Part shown: positions 9,153 through 17,080 of the stretch, in pieces
Numbering within the stretch: position 1 is the stretch's first letter
Layout of the letters: the number at the start of each line of letters is the position of its first letter
Source: JAXGPP01 sp040766885
Lineage (GTDB): Bacteria > Planctomycetota > Planctomycetia > Pirellulales > Thermoguttaceae
Direction: 5' to 3'
NCBI GenBank assembly: GCA_040766885.1
Contig: JAXGPP010000009.1
Coordinates: 248,001-312,000, forward strand
Length of the DNA stretch: 64,000 nucleotides
Notes under the pieces: generated by a model
The model's database searches: none
Seen by the model: the letters and a program-made list of their open reading frames with translations, nothing else
Told to the model about the DNA's origin: nothing
Program-made: the position numbers and the translations under genes

Positions 9153-10385
9153 TCATGACCGTTTCAGCCGCCGCTGGGCAAGCTCAGCACCCGACAGGTC
9201 TTGAATCACCACGCGAAGCGATTGCTGATCGGCATCCAGGACAATGAGCGTCGCGTTCTGCGGCCCGCCACCGACGACCTGTATTGGATAGCCGTCACCC
9301 GGCTCATCCACCCGCCACTTATGCGTATGACCGCTCACCACCAGCGAGACGCCGGCCTCACGCAGCACTGGCATCCAGGCCTTTGCCCCGTTACCCGACC
9401 AGGCTGCAAAGCCTTCGAGACTCAAACCGTCGTTCTGGTTCGGCAGGCCTCGCAATGGGATGTGGCAGAAGGCAACTTTGAATGGCGCCGAAGCGATCTC
9501 CGGTCGCCGCAGACTCTCCTGCAACCAGGCCGTTTGCCGAACGCGGTATGGTTCGTATGCCGCCGTACCCGCAAACACGGGATGAGCATCCGGCTTGTCT
9601 TCGCCCGTATCGAGGGTCAGGAGAGCCACAGGTCCCATGCGACGCGCGACATTGTACGGCAGGGCGGGATCGGGGCCGGCGGCCAGGCAGTCGCGGACTG
9701 CGCGCGCGGAAGCTCCACGCACATCGTGATTGCCGGGCACAAACACCAGTGGCCGGCTCATCGCCCATCGCGGCTTCAGTAACACGCGCGACGGATCCGC
9801 CGGCGCGTCGAACGCAGAGGCACACGTATCGCCGTTCCATACGAGCGCCTCCGGCTGAACCGCCTCGATTCGTTCGGCAAGAGCCTCCACCGTCTGCAAA
9901 TGCTCATGCGTGTCGTTGACTACCGCAATACGGACCTCTGGCGCGGCGGCATCCGGAAGCGTGACGCACTGTGTGGTGCCAGAGACCGGCTCGCCTCGTA
10001 GCAGATCGTAGGCGGACCGATAGCTCAGACTCTGTGCGACAACACGGTAGTGAATTCTTCGCCCCGGCTGGCCCCGTTCGCCCAGCGACACGGGCACGAC
10101 CAGGGCACGTTCGCTGGCCTCGACCAGACCGGCCCGGCCAGCGATGGCTCTCTGATCAAGCGATTCCGGCGACAGCCCCCATTCAACCCAGCCTGTGGCC
10201 AATTCGCCAACCGCAAAACTGACCGCAAACCCGTCGCAGCCGAGATGTTGCACTACCGGCGGGCCAGCCAGCGGCGGCAGGGCCTCAAGTGCCGGGGTCG
10301 ACTGGGCCTGAGCGGAAGGAATATGCCCCAGCCAGCAGAGGGCCGATGCGGGCATTAAGCGGAGTACATCGCGGCGGTTGAGCAT
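9153..10385 (-). CDS. Secreted calcineurin-like metallophosphoesterase
   Basis: A 410-aa protein with an N-terminal NRRDVLRL twin-arginine-type leader and hydrophobic segment (signal to about residue 27). An N-terminal beta domain resembling that of purple acid phosphatases (about 35-150) precedes the metal centre. All usual motifs are visible: VNDTHEH, WNGD, PGNHD, FCHIPL and SGHTHKW. The enzyme probably hydrolyses phosphomonoesters or diesters in the periplasm. It is the most upstream gene on this strand before a 356-base divergent gap, and lies 67 bases before the basic-secretory peptidase, so it may start the transcript that continues into the sialic-acid genes. Substrate cannot be read from sequence. 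Confidence 0.83.
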   Translation of the reverse strand: MLNRRDVLRLMPASALCWLGHIPSAQAQSTPALEALPPLAGPPVVQHLGCDGFAVSFAVGELATGWVEWGLSPESLDQRAIAGRAGLVEASERALVVPVSLGERGQPGRRIHYRVVAQSLSYRSAYDLLRGEPVSGTTQCVTLPDAAAPEVRIAVVNDTHEHLQTVEALAERIEAVQPEALVWNGDTCASAFDAPADPSRVLLKPRWAMSRPLVFVPGNHDVRGASARAVRDCLAAGPDPALPYNVARRMGPVALLTLDTGEDKPDAHPVFAGTAAYEPYRVRQTAWLQESLRRPEIASAPFKVAFCHIPLRGLPNQNDGLSLEGFAAWSGNGAKAWMPVLREAGVSLVVSGHTHKWRVDEPGDGYPIQVVGGGPQNATLIVLDADQQSLRVVIQDLSGAELAQRRLKRS

Positions 10386-10741
10386 CTCGGTTCCGTGTAG
10401 GGCGCGCGGCCGATCGAAGCGAAGTGGGGTGAAGGGGAACTGTAGTGTTAGCTGCTCTCGGGGGTGCGGTCAAGTCCTTGGAGACAAGCGGCAAGTCCAG
10501 CCATGGCCATCTCTTCGGTTCACAGGCTCCCGCGCGACTGAAGGTATAGCGGCCAGCCGCCCCCGCCCCCAATCTTTGGCCGAGCCACATTGAAGAGTCC
10601 TCTACGGTGCCGGAAGTCGCTGGCCGTGAGCAAGAAACAACGAAGGCAACTGGAGAACTACGCGTCGCCCTGCTACTATCAGGAATGTCGGTGGCTGGCA
10701 AATTCCCAGACGGATCGGGAAAGGGCGTGGATGTGACTGCC
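10386..10741. other. Divergent intergenic region, promoters presumed
   Basis: The 356 bases lie between the divergently transcribed metallophosphoesterase and HerA-like genes. An open frame continues upstream of the ATPase start to 10607 but has no conserved look. I see no strong hairpin, repeat or near-consensus promoter; both promoters must lie here. Confidence 0.4.
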
Positions 10742-13159
10742 ATGCAGGATTTCGAAAAGCTCGGCGTGTTCTACCTCGGTCGGGAGTACGATCCCGCGGC
10801 CCAGCAGGTCCGAGAAGATCTGCTTCTGTACGATGCCAAGGATCTGACGACCCACGCTGTGTGCGTCGGCATGACCGGCAGCGGCAAGACTGGCCTGTGC
10901 CTGACCCTGCTCGAAGAGGCGGCCATCGATGGGATTCCGGCAATCGCGATCGACCCCAAGGGGGACCTGGGCAATCTGATGCTCACTTTTCCCGAGTTGA
11001 GGGCCGCAGACTTCCGCCCGTGGATCGATCCGGCGGAGGCGGCCCGCAACGGGAAATCGCCCGACGAATATGCCCAGAGCGTGGCCGACCGCTATCGCAA
11101 GGGGTTGTCCGACTGGGGGCAAGATCCGGCGAGAATCGCCCGTTTTCGTGATTCGGTTGATATCGCGATCTATACGCCCGGCAGCAGCGCCGGCTTGCCG
11201 CTGACGGTACTGCGTTCTCTGTCGGCGCCCCCGGCCGCGGTGGTCGCCGACGGCGACGCCTTCCTCGCACGGATTACCGCGGTTGTTTCCGGCTTGCTGG
11301 GCCTGCTGGGCATCGACGCTGATCCGCTGCGGAGCCGCGAGCACATCCTCTTGTCGACGATCCTCGACCGTGCCTGGCGCGAGGGACGGGAGCTTGATCT
11401 CGGCTCTTTGGTTCGCGAGATCCAAAGCCCGCCGTTCGACAAGATCGGCATCCTGGACCTGGAGACCTGCTATCCGGCCAAGGATCGCTTCGAACTGGCA
11501 ATGAGCTTCAATAGTCTCATCGCTTCACCGGGGTTCTCGGCGTGGACCCAGGGCGAACCGCTCGACGTACAGCGGCTGTTGTATACGCCAGAGGGTAAGC
11601 CCCGGCTGTCGATTGTGTCGCTGGCCCACCTCAGCGACGTCGAGCGGATGTTCTTCGTCACCATCCTTCTGAACGAAGTGATTTCGTGGATGCGGGGCCA
11701 GTCGGGCACGACGAGTCTGCGGGCCCTGCTTTACATGGACGAAGTGTTCGGCTACTTTCCGCCGACGGCGAATCCGCCCGCCAAGACGCCCATGCTGACA
11801 CTGCTCAAGCAGGCTCGGGCGTTCGGCCTGGGCGTGGTGCTGGCGACGCAGAACCCGGTCGATCTTGACTATAAAGGCCTGGCGAACGCCGGAACCTGGT
11901 TCCTGGGCCGTCTGCAGACAGAACGCGACAAAGCCCGCGTGCTCGATGGGCTCCAGACCGCTGCCGCGGGCGCCGGCGCGACATTCGACCGTCAGCAGAC
12001 GGAAGCCATTCTGTCATCACTAGGCAACCGCGTGTTCCTGATGAACAACGTTCACGAAGACCGCCCGGTCGTGTTTCAGACTCGATGGGTGCTTTCGTAT
12101 CTCCGCGGTCCGCTCACCCGCGACCAGATCGCGTTGCTCATGCAGGCCCGCAGGCAAACCGCGCCGGCGCCGATCGCAGTTCCAGCTTCCCCCCTGGCGA
12201 CTCCGTCGCCGACAGTCTCGAAACCCTCCACAACCGTTTCACCAGCCGGCGCGCGTCCGCTCCTGCCGCCGGGGGTGACAGAGTCGTTCCTGGTCTCGCG
12301 GGAGAAGCGGGCCAGCGGCACGGCGCTCACCTACCGCCCGGCGATCTTCGGGACGGCCCAGATCCACTTCGTACAAGCCAGCCTGGGCGTTGACGCCTGG
12401 CAGGACGTGGCTCTGCTGGCTGCCGCAGACGATTTGAGCTCGAATGAGTCTGTTTGGGAGCAAGCCACACCGCTCGCCGAGGCTCCCGAATTCGAAGCCG
12501 AACCAGCCGAGGGGACCGCTTTCGCCGAGTTGCCGGCAGAACTGTCGCGACCGAAGACGTACACGTCGTTGTCTACCGGTTTGAAGTCGTACGTGTATCG
12601 GACGCAGAGGCTTGCACTGTGGCGGTGTGCGCTGTTGAAGGAGACATCGCGTCCGGGCGAGAGCGAAGGCGATTTCCGCGTCCGCATTCGTCAGTCAGTG
12701 TCGGAGCAGCGCGATCTGGCCCTGGAACGGCTTCGCGAGAAGTTCGCCCCCAAGTTGGCCGCGCTCCAGGAGCAGCGGCGCAAAGCGGAACAGCGAGTTG
12801 AAAAGGAACGCGTCGAGGCCAAAGAGAGCACGTTGTCAGCCGCCGTGTCCGTCGGTTCGTCGATCCTTGGCGCGCTTCTGGGCCGCAAGATGCTCAGCAC
12901 CACCACGATGAACCGCGCCGCCACCAGCGCCCGTGCCGCCACTCGCGCGTCTCGCCAGCGCGCCGATATCGGCAGAGCGGAAGAGACCGTGGAAGCGATC
13001 AGCGAGCGTCTGAACGATCTGGAAACACAGTCCCACGCCGAGATTGAGAAGATTCGTCAGAGTCTGGATCCCGACACGCTGGTTCTCGAACAGATTGAGG
13101 TGAAACCGAGGAAGGCCGATGTAAACGTCAAGCAGGTCTTGTTGGTCTGGACCTTTTGA
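10742..13159 (+). CDS. HerA/VirB4-like ATP-binding protein with C-terminal coiled coil and glycine zipper
   Basis: An 805-aa protein if started at the ATG at 10742 (MQDFEKLGVFYLGREYD); the frame is open to 10607 but that stretch looks non-coding. GMTGSGKT at 43-50 is a Walker A loop, DPKGDLGNL follows, and LLYMDE (D333, E334) is Walker B. TQNPVDLDY at about 377 resembles the sensor region of the HerA/FtsK clan. Residues about 470-520 are a Pro/Ala-rich linker. The C-terminal part (about 660-780) is charged coiled coil interrupted by SVGSSILGALLGRK, a glycine-zipper-like segment that could insert in a membrane or oligomerise. Related ATPases pump DNA or protein. No NurA-like nuclease is next to it, so the cargo is unknown. 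Confidence 0.75.
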   Translation: MQDFEKLGVFYLGREYDPAAQQVREDLLLYDAKDLTTHAVCVGMTGSGKTGLCLTLLEEAAIDGIPAIAIDPKGDLGNLMLTFPELRAADFRPWIDPAEAARNGKSPDEYAQSVADRYRKGLSDWGQDPARIARFRDSVDIAIYTPGSSAGLPLTVLRSLSAPPAAVVADGDAFLARITAVVSGLLGLLGIDADPLRSREHILLSTILDRAWREGRELDLGSLVREIQSPPFDKIGILDLETCYPAKDRFELAMSFNSLIASPGFSAWTQGEPLDVQRLLYTPEGKPRLSIVSLAHLSDVERMFFVTILLNEVISWMRGQSGTTSLRALLYMDEVFGYFPPTANPPAKTPMLTLLKQARAFGLGVVLATQNPVDLDYKGLANAGTWFLGRLQTERDKARVLDGLQTAAAGAGATFDRQQTEAILSSLGNRVFLMNNVHEDRPVVFQTRWVLSYLRGPLTRDQIALLMQARRQTAPAPIAVPASPLATPSPTVSKPSTTVSPAGARPLLPPGVTESFLVSREKRASGTALTYRPAIFGTAQIHFVQASLGVDAWQDVALLAAADDLSSNESVWEQATPLAEAPEFEAEPAEGTAFAELPAELSRPKTYTSLSTGLKSYVYRTQRLALWRCALLKETSRPGESEGDFRVRIRQSVSEQRDLALERLREKFAPKLAALQEQRRKAEQRVEKERVEAKESTLSAAVSVGSSILGALLGRKMLSTTTMNRAATSARAATRASRQRADIGRAEETVEAISERLNDLETQSHAEIEKIRQSLDPDTLVLEQIEVKPRKADVNVKQVLLVWTF

Positions 13160-13283
13160 CTTTCACTGCGATAGTCTCCACCGCGTCCCAGGTATCGGTG
13201 GGGGCGACGCGATTGGCAATCGAGGATGCGACTGCTGCACAGCTTCATTGGCCGAACAACAGAGCGAATCGAGGAGCCTCGCA

Positions 13284-13640
13284 ATGAAATCCGGATCGAT
13301 TCTCGATCGAGCATGCGAGATGAGCGCCATCGGGATTGTGGTTTTCTGCGTTCTGTTCTTCTCGGTCGAGACGTTTTTTGGCTGGTTATTCCTGATGATT
13401 TCGGCCCCCCTTTACGAGACCTCGCCGCGAGATCCGAAAGCGATTGACCTGTTCGATACGGCTGCCCGCGAGGAGGAAAGACCTCCCGAAATCGACGACG
13501 CCTGGCTCCACATCCAACCCGAATGGGAGCACCGTAGCGATCGGAGCAGGCTCGACAGCCTTCTTCCTGTCGACCGGAACACTGATCCGGTGACGGACGA
13601 TTTCATCTGGGTCGAGGATACAATTCGCAGCGGAAAGTAG
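13284..13640 (+). CDS. Small membrane protein of unknown function
   Basis: A 118-aa protein starting at the ATG at 13284, with GAGGAG 6-13 bases upstream. Residues about 12-37 form one hydrophobic segment (GIVVFCVLFFSVETFFGWLF), followed by an acidic cytoplasmic or periplasmic tail rich in Asp, Glu and Arg (EEERPPEIDDAWLHIQPEW). I recognise no family. It lies 124 bases after the HerA-like ATPase and 7 bases before the Tat-exported amidohydrolase, so it may be cotranscribed with either. The good ribosome binding site and clean frame argue it is real. Confidence 0.55.
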   Translation: MKSGSILDRACEMSAIGIVVFCVLFFSVETFFGWLFLMISAPLYETSPRDPKAIDLFDTAAREEERPPEIDDAWLHIQPEWEHRSDRSRLDSLLPVDRNTDPVTDDFIWVEDTIRSGK

Positions 13641-13647
13641 CAGCGAC

Positions 13648-14532
13648 ATGCCTCCTCTCACACGACGCAGCTTCTTCCAAGCCACCGCCGCAGGTACCAT
13701 CCTCGCAAGCGTGATTCAGGCGCCGGCGGATGAGCCGGCCGGAGAAGTCGCCGATGTGCCCGTCGGTCGCAGTCCCGTGATCGACTGCCACGCACACCTG
13801 AAGCACCACAGTTCGCCCGGCTGGGAAGAGGATGATCGCAAGCTGATCAACGCCGCGGACAAGCTCGGCATCGACCAGCTTTGCTGTTCCATTCTCACGC
13901 CGCGGCGTCCGGCCACGGCCGACGGCTTCCGCGAGTGCAACAAGTGGACGGCTGAGGCCGTAAAGCGGTTTCCGGGCCGGGTACTCGGATACTGCTACGT
14001 GAATCCCGGGCACCCGCGTGAGGCTCTCGACGAGATCCGCCGCACGGTGTTGGATCACGGGTTCATCGGCGTCAAGCTCTACAATGAGCATCGCTGCGTC
14101 GACCCGATCGTCTTTCCGATCGTGGAACTGGCGATCGAGCTACGCGTGCCGATTCTGCATCACGCCGGCCACTCGCACTACTTCGTCACGGAGCAGCCGA
14201 ACATGTCCGACGGAGGCCATTTGGCCGAGTTGGCGGCACGCTATCCCGAGGCCCGCCTGATCTGCGCCCATGTCGGAGGGGGTGGCGATTGGGAATGGAC
14301 CATCAAGGCGCTGCGGCATGCCAGGAACGTGTTCCTCGACACCAGCGGCAGCGTGATTGACGACGGAATCGTCGACATGGCTGCGAGCGTTCTCGGTGTG
14401 GATCGGCTCCTGTTCGGCTGCGACATGTCCATGACGGCCGGCGTAGGCAAGATCCGCGCGGCCGAGTTGAGCGCCGCCGACAAGCAGAAGATCCTCGGGC
14501 TGAACATGCAGAAGATACTCGAGTGGCGGTAA
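13648..14532 (+). CDS. Tat-exported amidohydrolase-2 family protein
   Basis: A 294-aa protein with a twin-arginine leader (TRRSFFQATAAG) and a TIM-barrel metal-dependent hydrolase of the amidohydrolase-2 type (PF04909-like). Metal-site motifs are visible: DCHAH with H48 and H50, ILHHAGHSHY, ICAHVGG, and FGCDMSM supplying the last aspartate. Such enzymes hydrolyse or decarboxylate small cyclic or aromatic acids and lactones. It is followed 16 bases later by a second protein of the same fold that has lost these ligands. The product is probably a folded periplasmic enzyme. Substrate unknown. Confidence 0.8.
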   Translation: MPPLTRRSFFQATAAGTILASVIQAPADEPAGEVADVPVGRSPVIDCHAHLKHHSSPGWEEDDRKLINAADKLGIDQLCCSILTPRRPATADGFRECNKWTAEAVKRFPGRVLGYCYVNPGHPREALDEIRRTVLDHGFIGVKLYNEHRCVDPIVFPIVELAIELRVPILHHAGHSHYFVTEQPNMSDGGHLAELAARYPEARLICAHVGGGGDWEWTIKALRHARNVFLDTSGSVIDDGIVDMAASVLGVDRLLFGCDMSMTAGVGKIRAAELSAADKQKILGLNMQKILEWR

Positions 14533-14548
14533 CCGCATCAGGCCGGTC

Positions 14549-15328
14549 ATGCTCATCGACACCAACGCTTACCTCGGTCCCTTCGCTTTCCGCAAGCTGC
14601 GGCACAGCAACCCGGACGAGCTGCTCAAGCTGATGGACGCCAAGGGGATCGACCAGGCCGTGGTCTCCAGTGCCGCGGCGATTACGTACCGCAATCCCCA
14701 GTCGGGTAACGACGATCTGGCCGCGATGGTCCGGCCCCACCGCGACCGCTTGATTCCCCTGGCGGTCATCAATCCGTTCTATGCCGGCTGGGAGGACGAC
14801 TTCAAGTGCTGCCGCGAGGAGCACGGCATGCAAGGGTTGCGACTCTACCCCAAATGGCATCATTATGAACTGACCGATCCTGGCTGCCTTGAACTGGTCC
14901 AGCGGGCTGCCCAGCATGGGATGACGATTTCGATACCGCTCCGGGTGGAGGACTATCGTCAGCGGAGTTGGCTGGTCGACGTGCCCGATCTGCAGCCGTC
15001 GGAACTCGTGCCCCTCATTGAGTCGTGTCCCGCGGGCCGCTTTGTGTTGATCAATGGCGCAGGGTTCGCCAATTCACCGCTGGGGCGGAAATCTTCCGAC
15101 ATTCCCGCGAACTATGTGGTCGAAATCTCGCGGCTGAGTGCGGTGCTGGCCAACGAGATCGGTCGTCTGGTGAGCGAGTTGGGGCCGGATCGTGTCGTTT
15201 TCGGAACCGGCATGCCGTTGAACTCTCCCGACCCGGCACTGGTAAAGATGGAGGTGCTCGACGTGCCGGACGACGTCAAGGAGCAGATCCGCTGGAAGAC
15301 GGCCGCTAGGCTATTCGGCGGTCGATGA
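14549..15328 (+). CDS. Amidohydrolase-fold protein lacking metal ligands
   Basis: A 259-aa protein with the same barrel pattern as the gene just upstream but no export signal. It opens with LIDTNAYLGPF where active relatives have D-x-H-x-H, so both first-strand histidines are Asn and Tyr. The later C-A-H-V-G-G position reads LINGAGF, and the final FGxD position reads FGTGMPL, so the catalytic aspartate is also gone. It keeps the strands GLRLYPKWH and VFGTGMP. Either it is a pseudoenzyme partner of the upstream hydrolase or it uses a metal-independent chemistry. Gap to the upstream gene is 16 bases, so they are probably cotranscribed. Confidence 0.72.
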   Translation: MLIDTNAYLGPFAFRKLRHSNPDELLKLMDAKGIDQAVVSSAAAITYRNPQSGNDDLAAMVRPHRDRLIPLAVINPFYAGWEDDFKCCREEHGMQGLRLYPKWHHYELTDPGCLELVQRAAQHGMTISIPLRVEDYRQRSWLVDVPDLQPSELVPLIESCPAGRFVLINGAGFANSPLGRKSSDIPANYVVEISRLSAVLANEIGRLVSELGPDRVVFGTGMPLNSPDPALVKMEVLDVPDDVKEQIRWKTAARLFGGR

Positions 15329-15422
15329 GCCGGCTGTTGCTTCCTTCGCCGATGCCCGGACGACAGACTGAGCGTTCACCTTGAGACTCGTGTGATCAGG
15401 CTTGCTTCCAGGGAGGATGAGC

Positions 15423-16709
15423 ATGCCGAGTTCTCGCTTGCGTTTCACCGCCGTGTTTCACGATCGGGATGCGGTTCTCCATATCCATTCCCGGCAGAGC
15501 GTCCAGCGGCTTTTCGCCGTCCCGCTCGCAGCGGAGCGACTGGACCTGGATCAATGCCCCGCGGCCTGGGTGGCATGCCGGCCCAGGGTTCGTTTTCACC
15601 GGCTTTTGCGGTGGGCGCGATGCGCGGAGAATCCCGCTGTCGAGTCTGGCTGGTGGCTTCCACGGCTTCACCGTGAGCGCGATCTGAAGTCGTCGGCAGC
15701 CGTCGCCGCGTTCATCCGGGCGACTGGCGAGATCCTGTGCCGCACGGTTGCACAGTTTCGTGCCTGCCGCGAGCAATTCCAGTTTCTCCAGTGCCTGCAG
15801 TCGGCTCCGGCGATCCTGCGGTTTCAAGATAACCCCGCGTTGGTCTATGCCGCGATCGACGAGGCCCGCCGCTGCGACGACGAAGGGCAATGCGCCGCTT
15901 CACTCGATAAGATGGCGACGGCCTCGGCGAGGAACCTCGCGCGTTCGCTGGGATTCCCCAACGACCGCTTCCTGCGCCGCGTGGTGGCCGGACATCTCAC
16001 CGCCGGTCGCCTGGAGACTCTGCGAGATCTATGCAGGCTTCGCCGCGAACGCCGCGTGCTGAGCCACCTGAAACAAATCACCGGCGATGTAATCGAACTG
16101 TTGGCCGATCCGGAGATGGCGGCTCACCTCGACAACCGCTTCCTTGAACAATTGGGGCACGACTACGCTGGCGAGCGATTGCCGACGGCAAAGGAAGTCA
16201 ACAGGCTGATCGCTTATTTTCGTCAGGTTAGTGATCGGCCCATTCGAATCATGTCGCTCGAACACTTCTGGAGAATCCGTTACCGCAATCCCGCATTGGA
16301 GTACGTTGCCCCGGAAGACTTGAATTCTCTACTGGCGATGAACTTCGGCAAACCGCCTGTCTGTGATGAACCGGGTTTCGTCAGCGCCTTGCGCACCGGC
16401 CGCCAGTTGCTGGCGGAGTCGATGAAGATGCGAAACTGCGTGGCGGGCCAGTACGAGAAGGTGCTGAGCGGTAAAGCCTGGTATTACCACATCGAAGGAA
16501 CGTGGGGCATGCCGCGCGGGACCATGGAAATCGTTCCCGACGGCGAGATCTGGCGGATCTCCCAGATTGTCGGACCCGGCAACAGGCGGTTTCCGCTGAA
16601 CTGCGTTCGCCACGCTGCCATCTGGCTGGCGGAGCAGCAGCACATTCCGGATGAGAGACTCTGCAGCCCAAAGCAACTGGGTGCTTTTTTTGAGGAGGAA
16701 TTCGCGTGA
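15423..16709 (+). CDS. PcfJ-like protein
   Basis: A 428-aa basic protein. The ATG at 15423 is chosen because GGAGG lies about 6 bases upstream; earlier frame positions use TTG or put the site on top of the start. The N-terminal 250 residues are helical and Arg-rich. Residues about 335-370 contain ESMKMRNCVAGQYEKVLSGK followed by AWYYHIE, which resembles the core of PcfJ-like proteins (first named on the enterococcal pCF10 conjugation region), where a Cys-containing N-C-V-x-x-Y motif is conserved. The function of the family is not known. Its stop overlaps the GTG start of a cupin gene, so the two are translated as a pair. No conjugation genes are nearby. Confidence 0.62.
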   Translation: MPSSRLRFTAVFHDRDAVLHIHSRQSVQRLFAVPLAAERLDLDQCPAAWVACRPRVRFHRLLRWARCAENPAVESGWWLPRLHRERDLKSSAAVAAFIRATGEILCRTVAQFRACREQFQFLQCLQSAPAILRFQDNPALVYAAIDEARRCDDEGQCAASLDKMATASARNLARSLGFPNDRFLRRVVAGHLTAGRLETLRDLCRLRRERRVLSHLKQITGDVIELLADPEMAAHLDNRFLEQLGHDYAGERLPTAKEVNRLIAYFRQVSDRPIRIMSLEHFWRIRYRNPALEYVAPEDLNSLLAMNFGKPPVCDEPGFVSALRTGRQLLAESMKMRNCVAGQYEKVLSGKAWYYHIEGTWGMPRGTMEIVPDGEIWRISQIVGPGNRRFPLNCVRHAAIWLAEQQHIPDERLCSPKQLGAFFEEEFA

Positions 16710-17044
16710 GCGACCGTCCAAACTTGTTCGCCGGTCTGCCACAGCACTTGCCTGCGGAACTCACCACGATCCTCCTCGAGGCCGGCGATGTCCGCATCGA
16801 GCGGATCGTGTCCCGCGGGCACGCCTCGCCCGAGGGCTTCTGGTACGACCAGGACCGGCACGAGTGGGTGCTCGTCCTGAAGGGGGCGGCGCGATTGCGT
16901 TTCGACGACGAGACGGTCGAGATGAAACCGGGCGACTCTGTAAACATCCCCGCCCGGCGGAGGCACCGCGTCGAGTGGACGACACCCGACGAGCCGACCG
17001 TGTGGCTGGCAGTCCATTACGGCGAGCCTGACGAGCAGGCATAG
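16706..17044 (+). CDS. Small cupin protein
   Basis: A 112-aa single-domain cupin starting at GTG 16706 within the stop region of the PcfJ-like gene (GTGA overlap), with GAGGAGG 7 bases or so upstream. The beta-barrel motifs read HEWVLVLKGAARLRFDDE and KPGDSVNIPARRRHRVEW, where H52 and E53 in the first motif and H86 in the second are candidate metal ligands. Length is normal for stand-alone cupins found in many contexts. The coupling with the PcfJ-like gene suggests a shared role that I cannot name. The enzyme activity is unknown. Confidence 0.75.
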   Translation: MSDRPNLFAGLPQHLPAELTTILLEAGDVRIERIVSRGHASPEGFWYDQDRHEWVLVLKGAARLRFDDETVEMKPGDSVNIPARRRHRVEWTTPDEPTVWLAVHYGEPDEQA

Positions 17045-17080
17045 CTGTGTCGTGTTGGGATCGACTACCTTTCTATCTCT

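Noticed and set aside
15423..17044. Integrative conjugative element because of PcfJ similarity
   Set aside because: No integrase, relaxase or att site is visible on either side.
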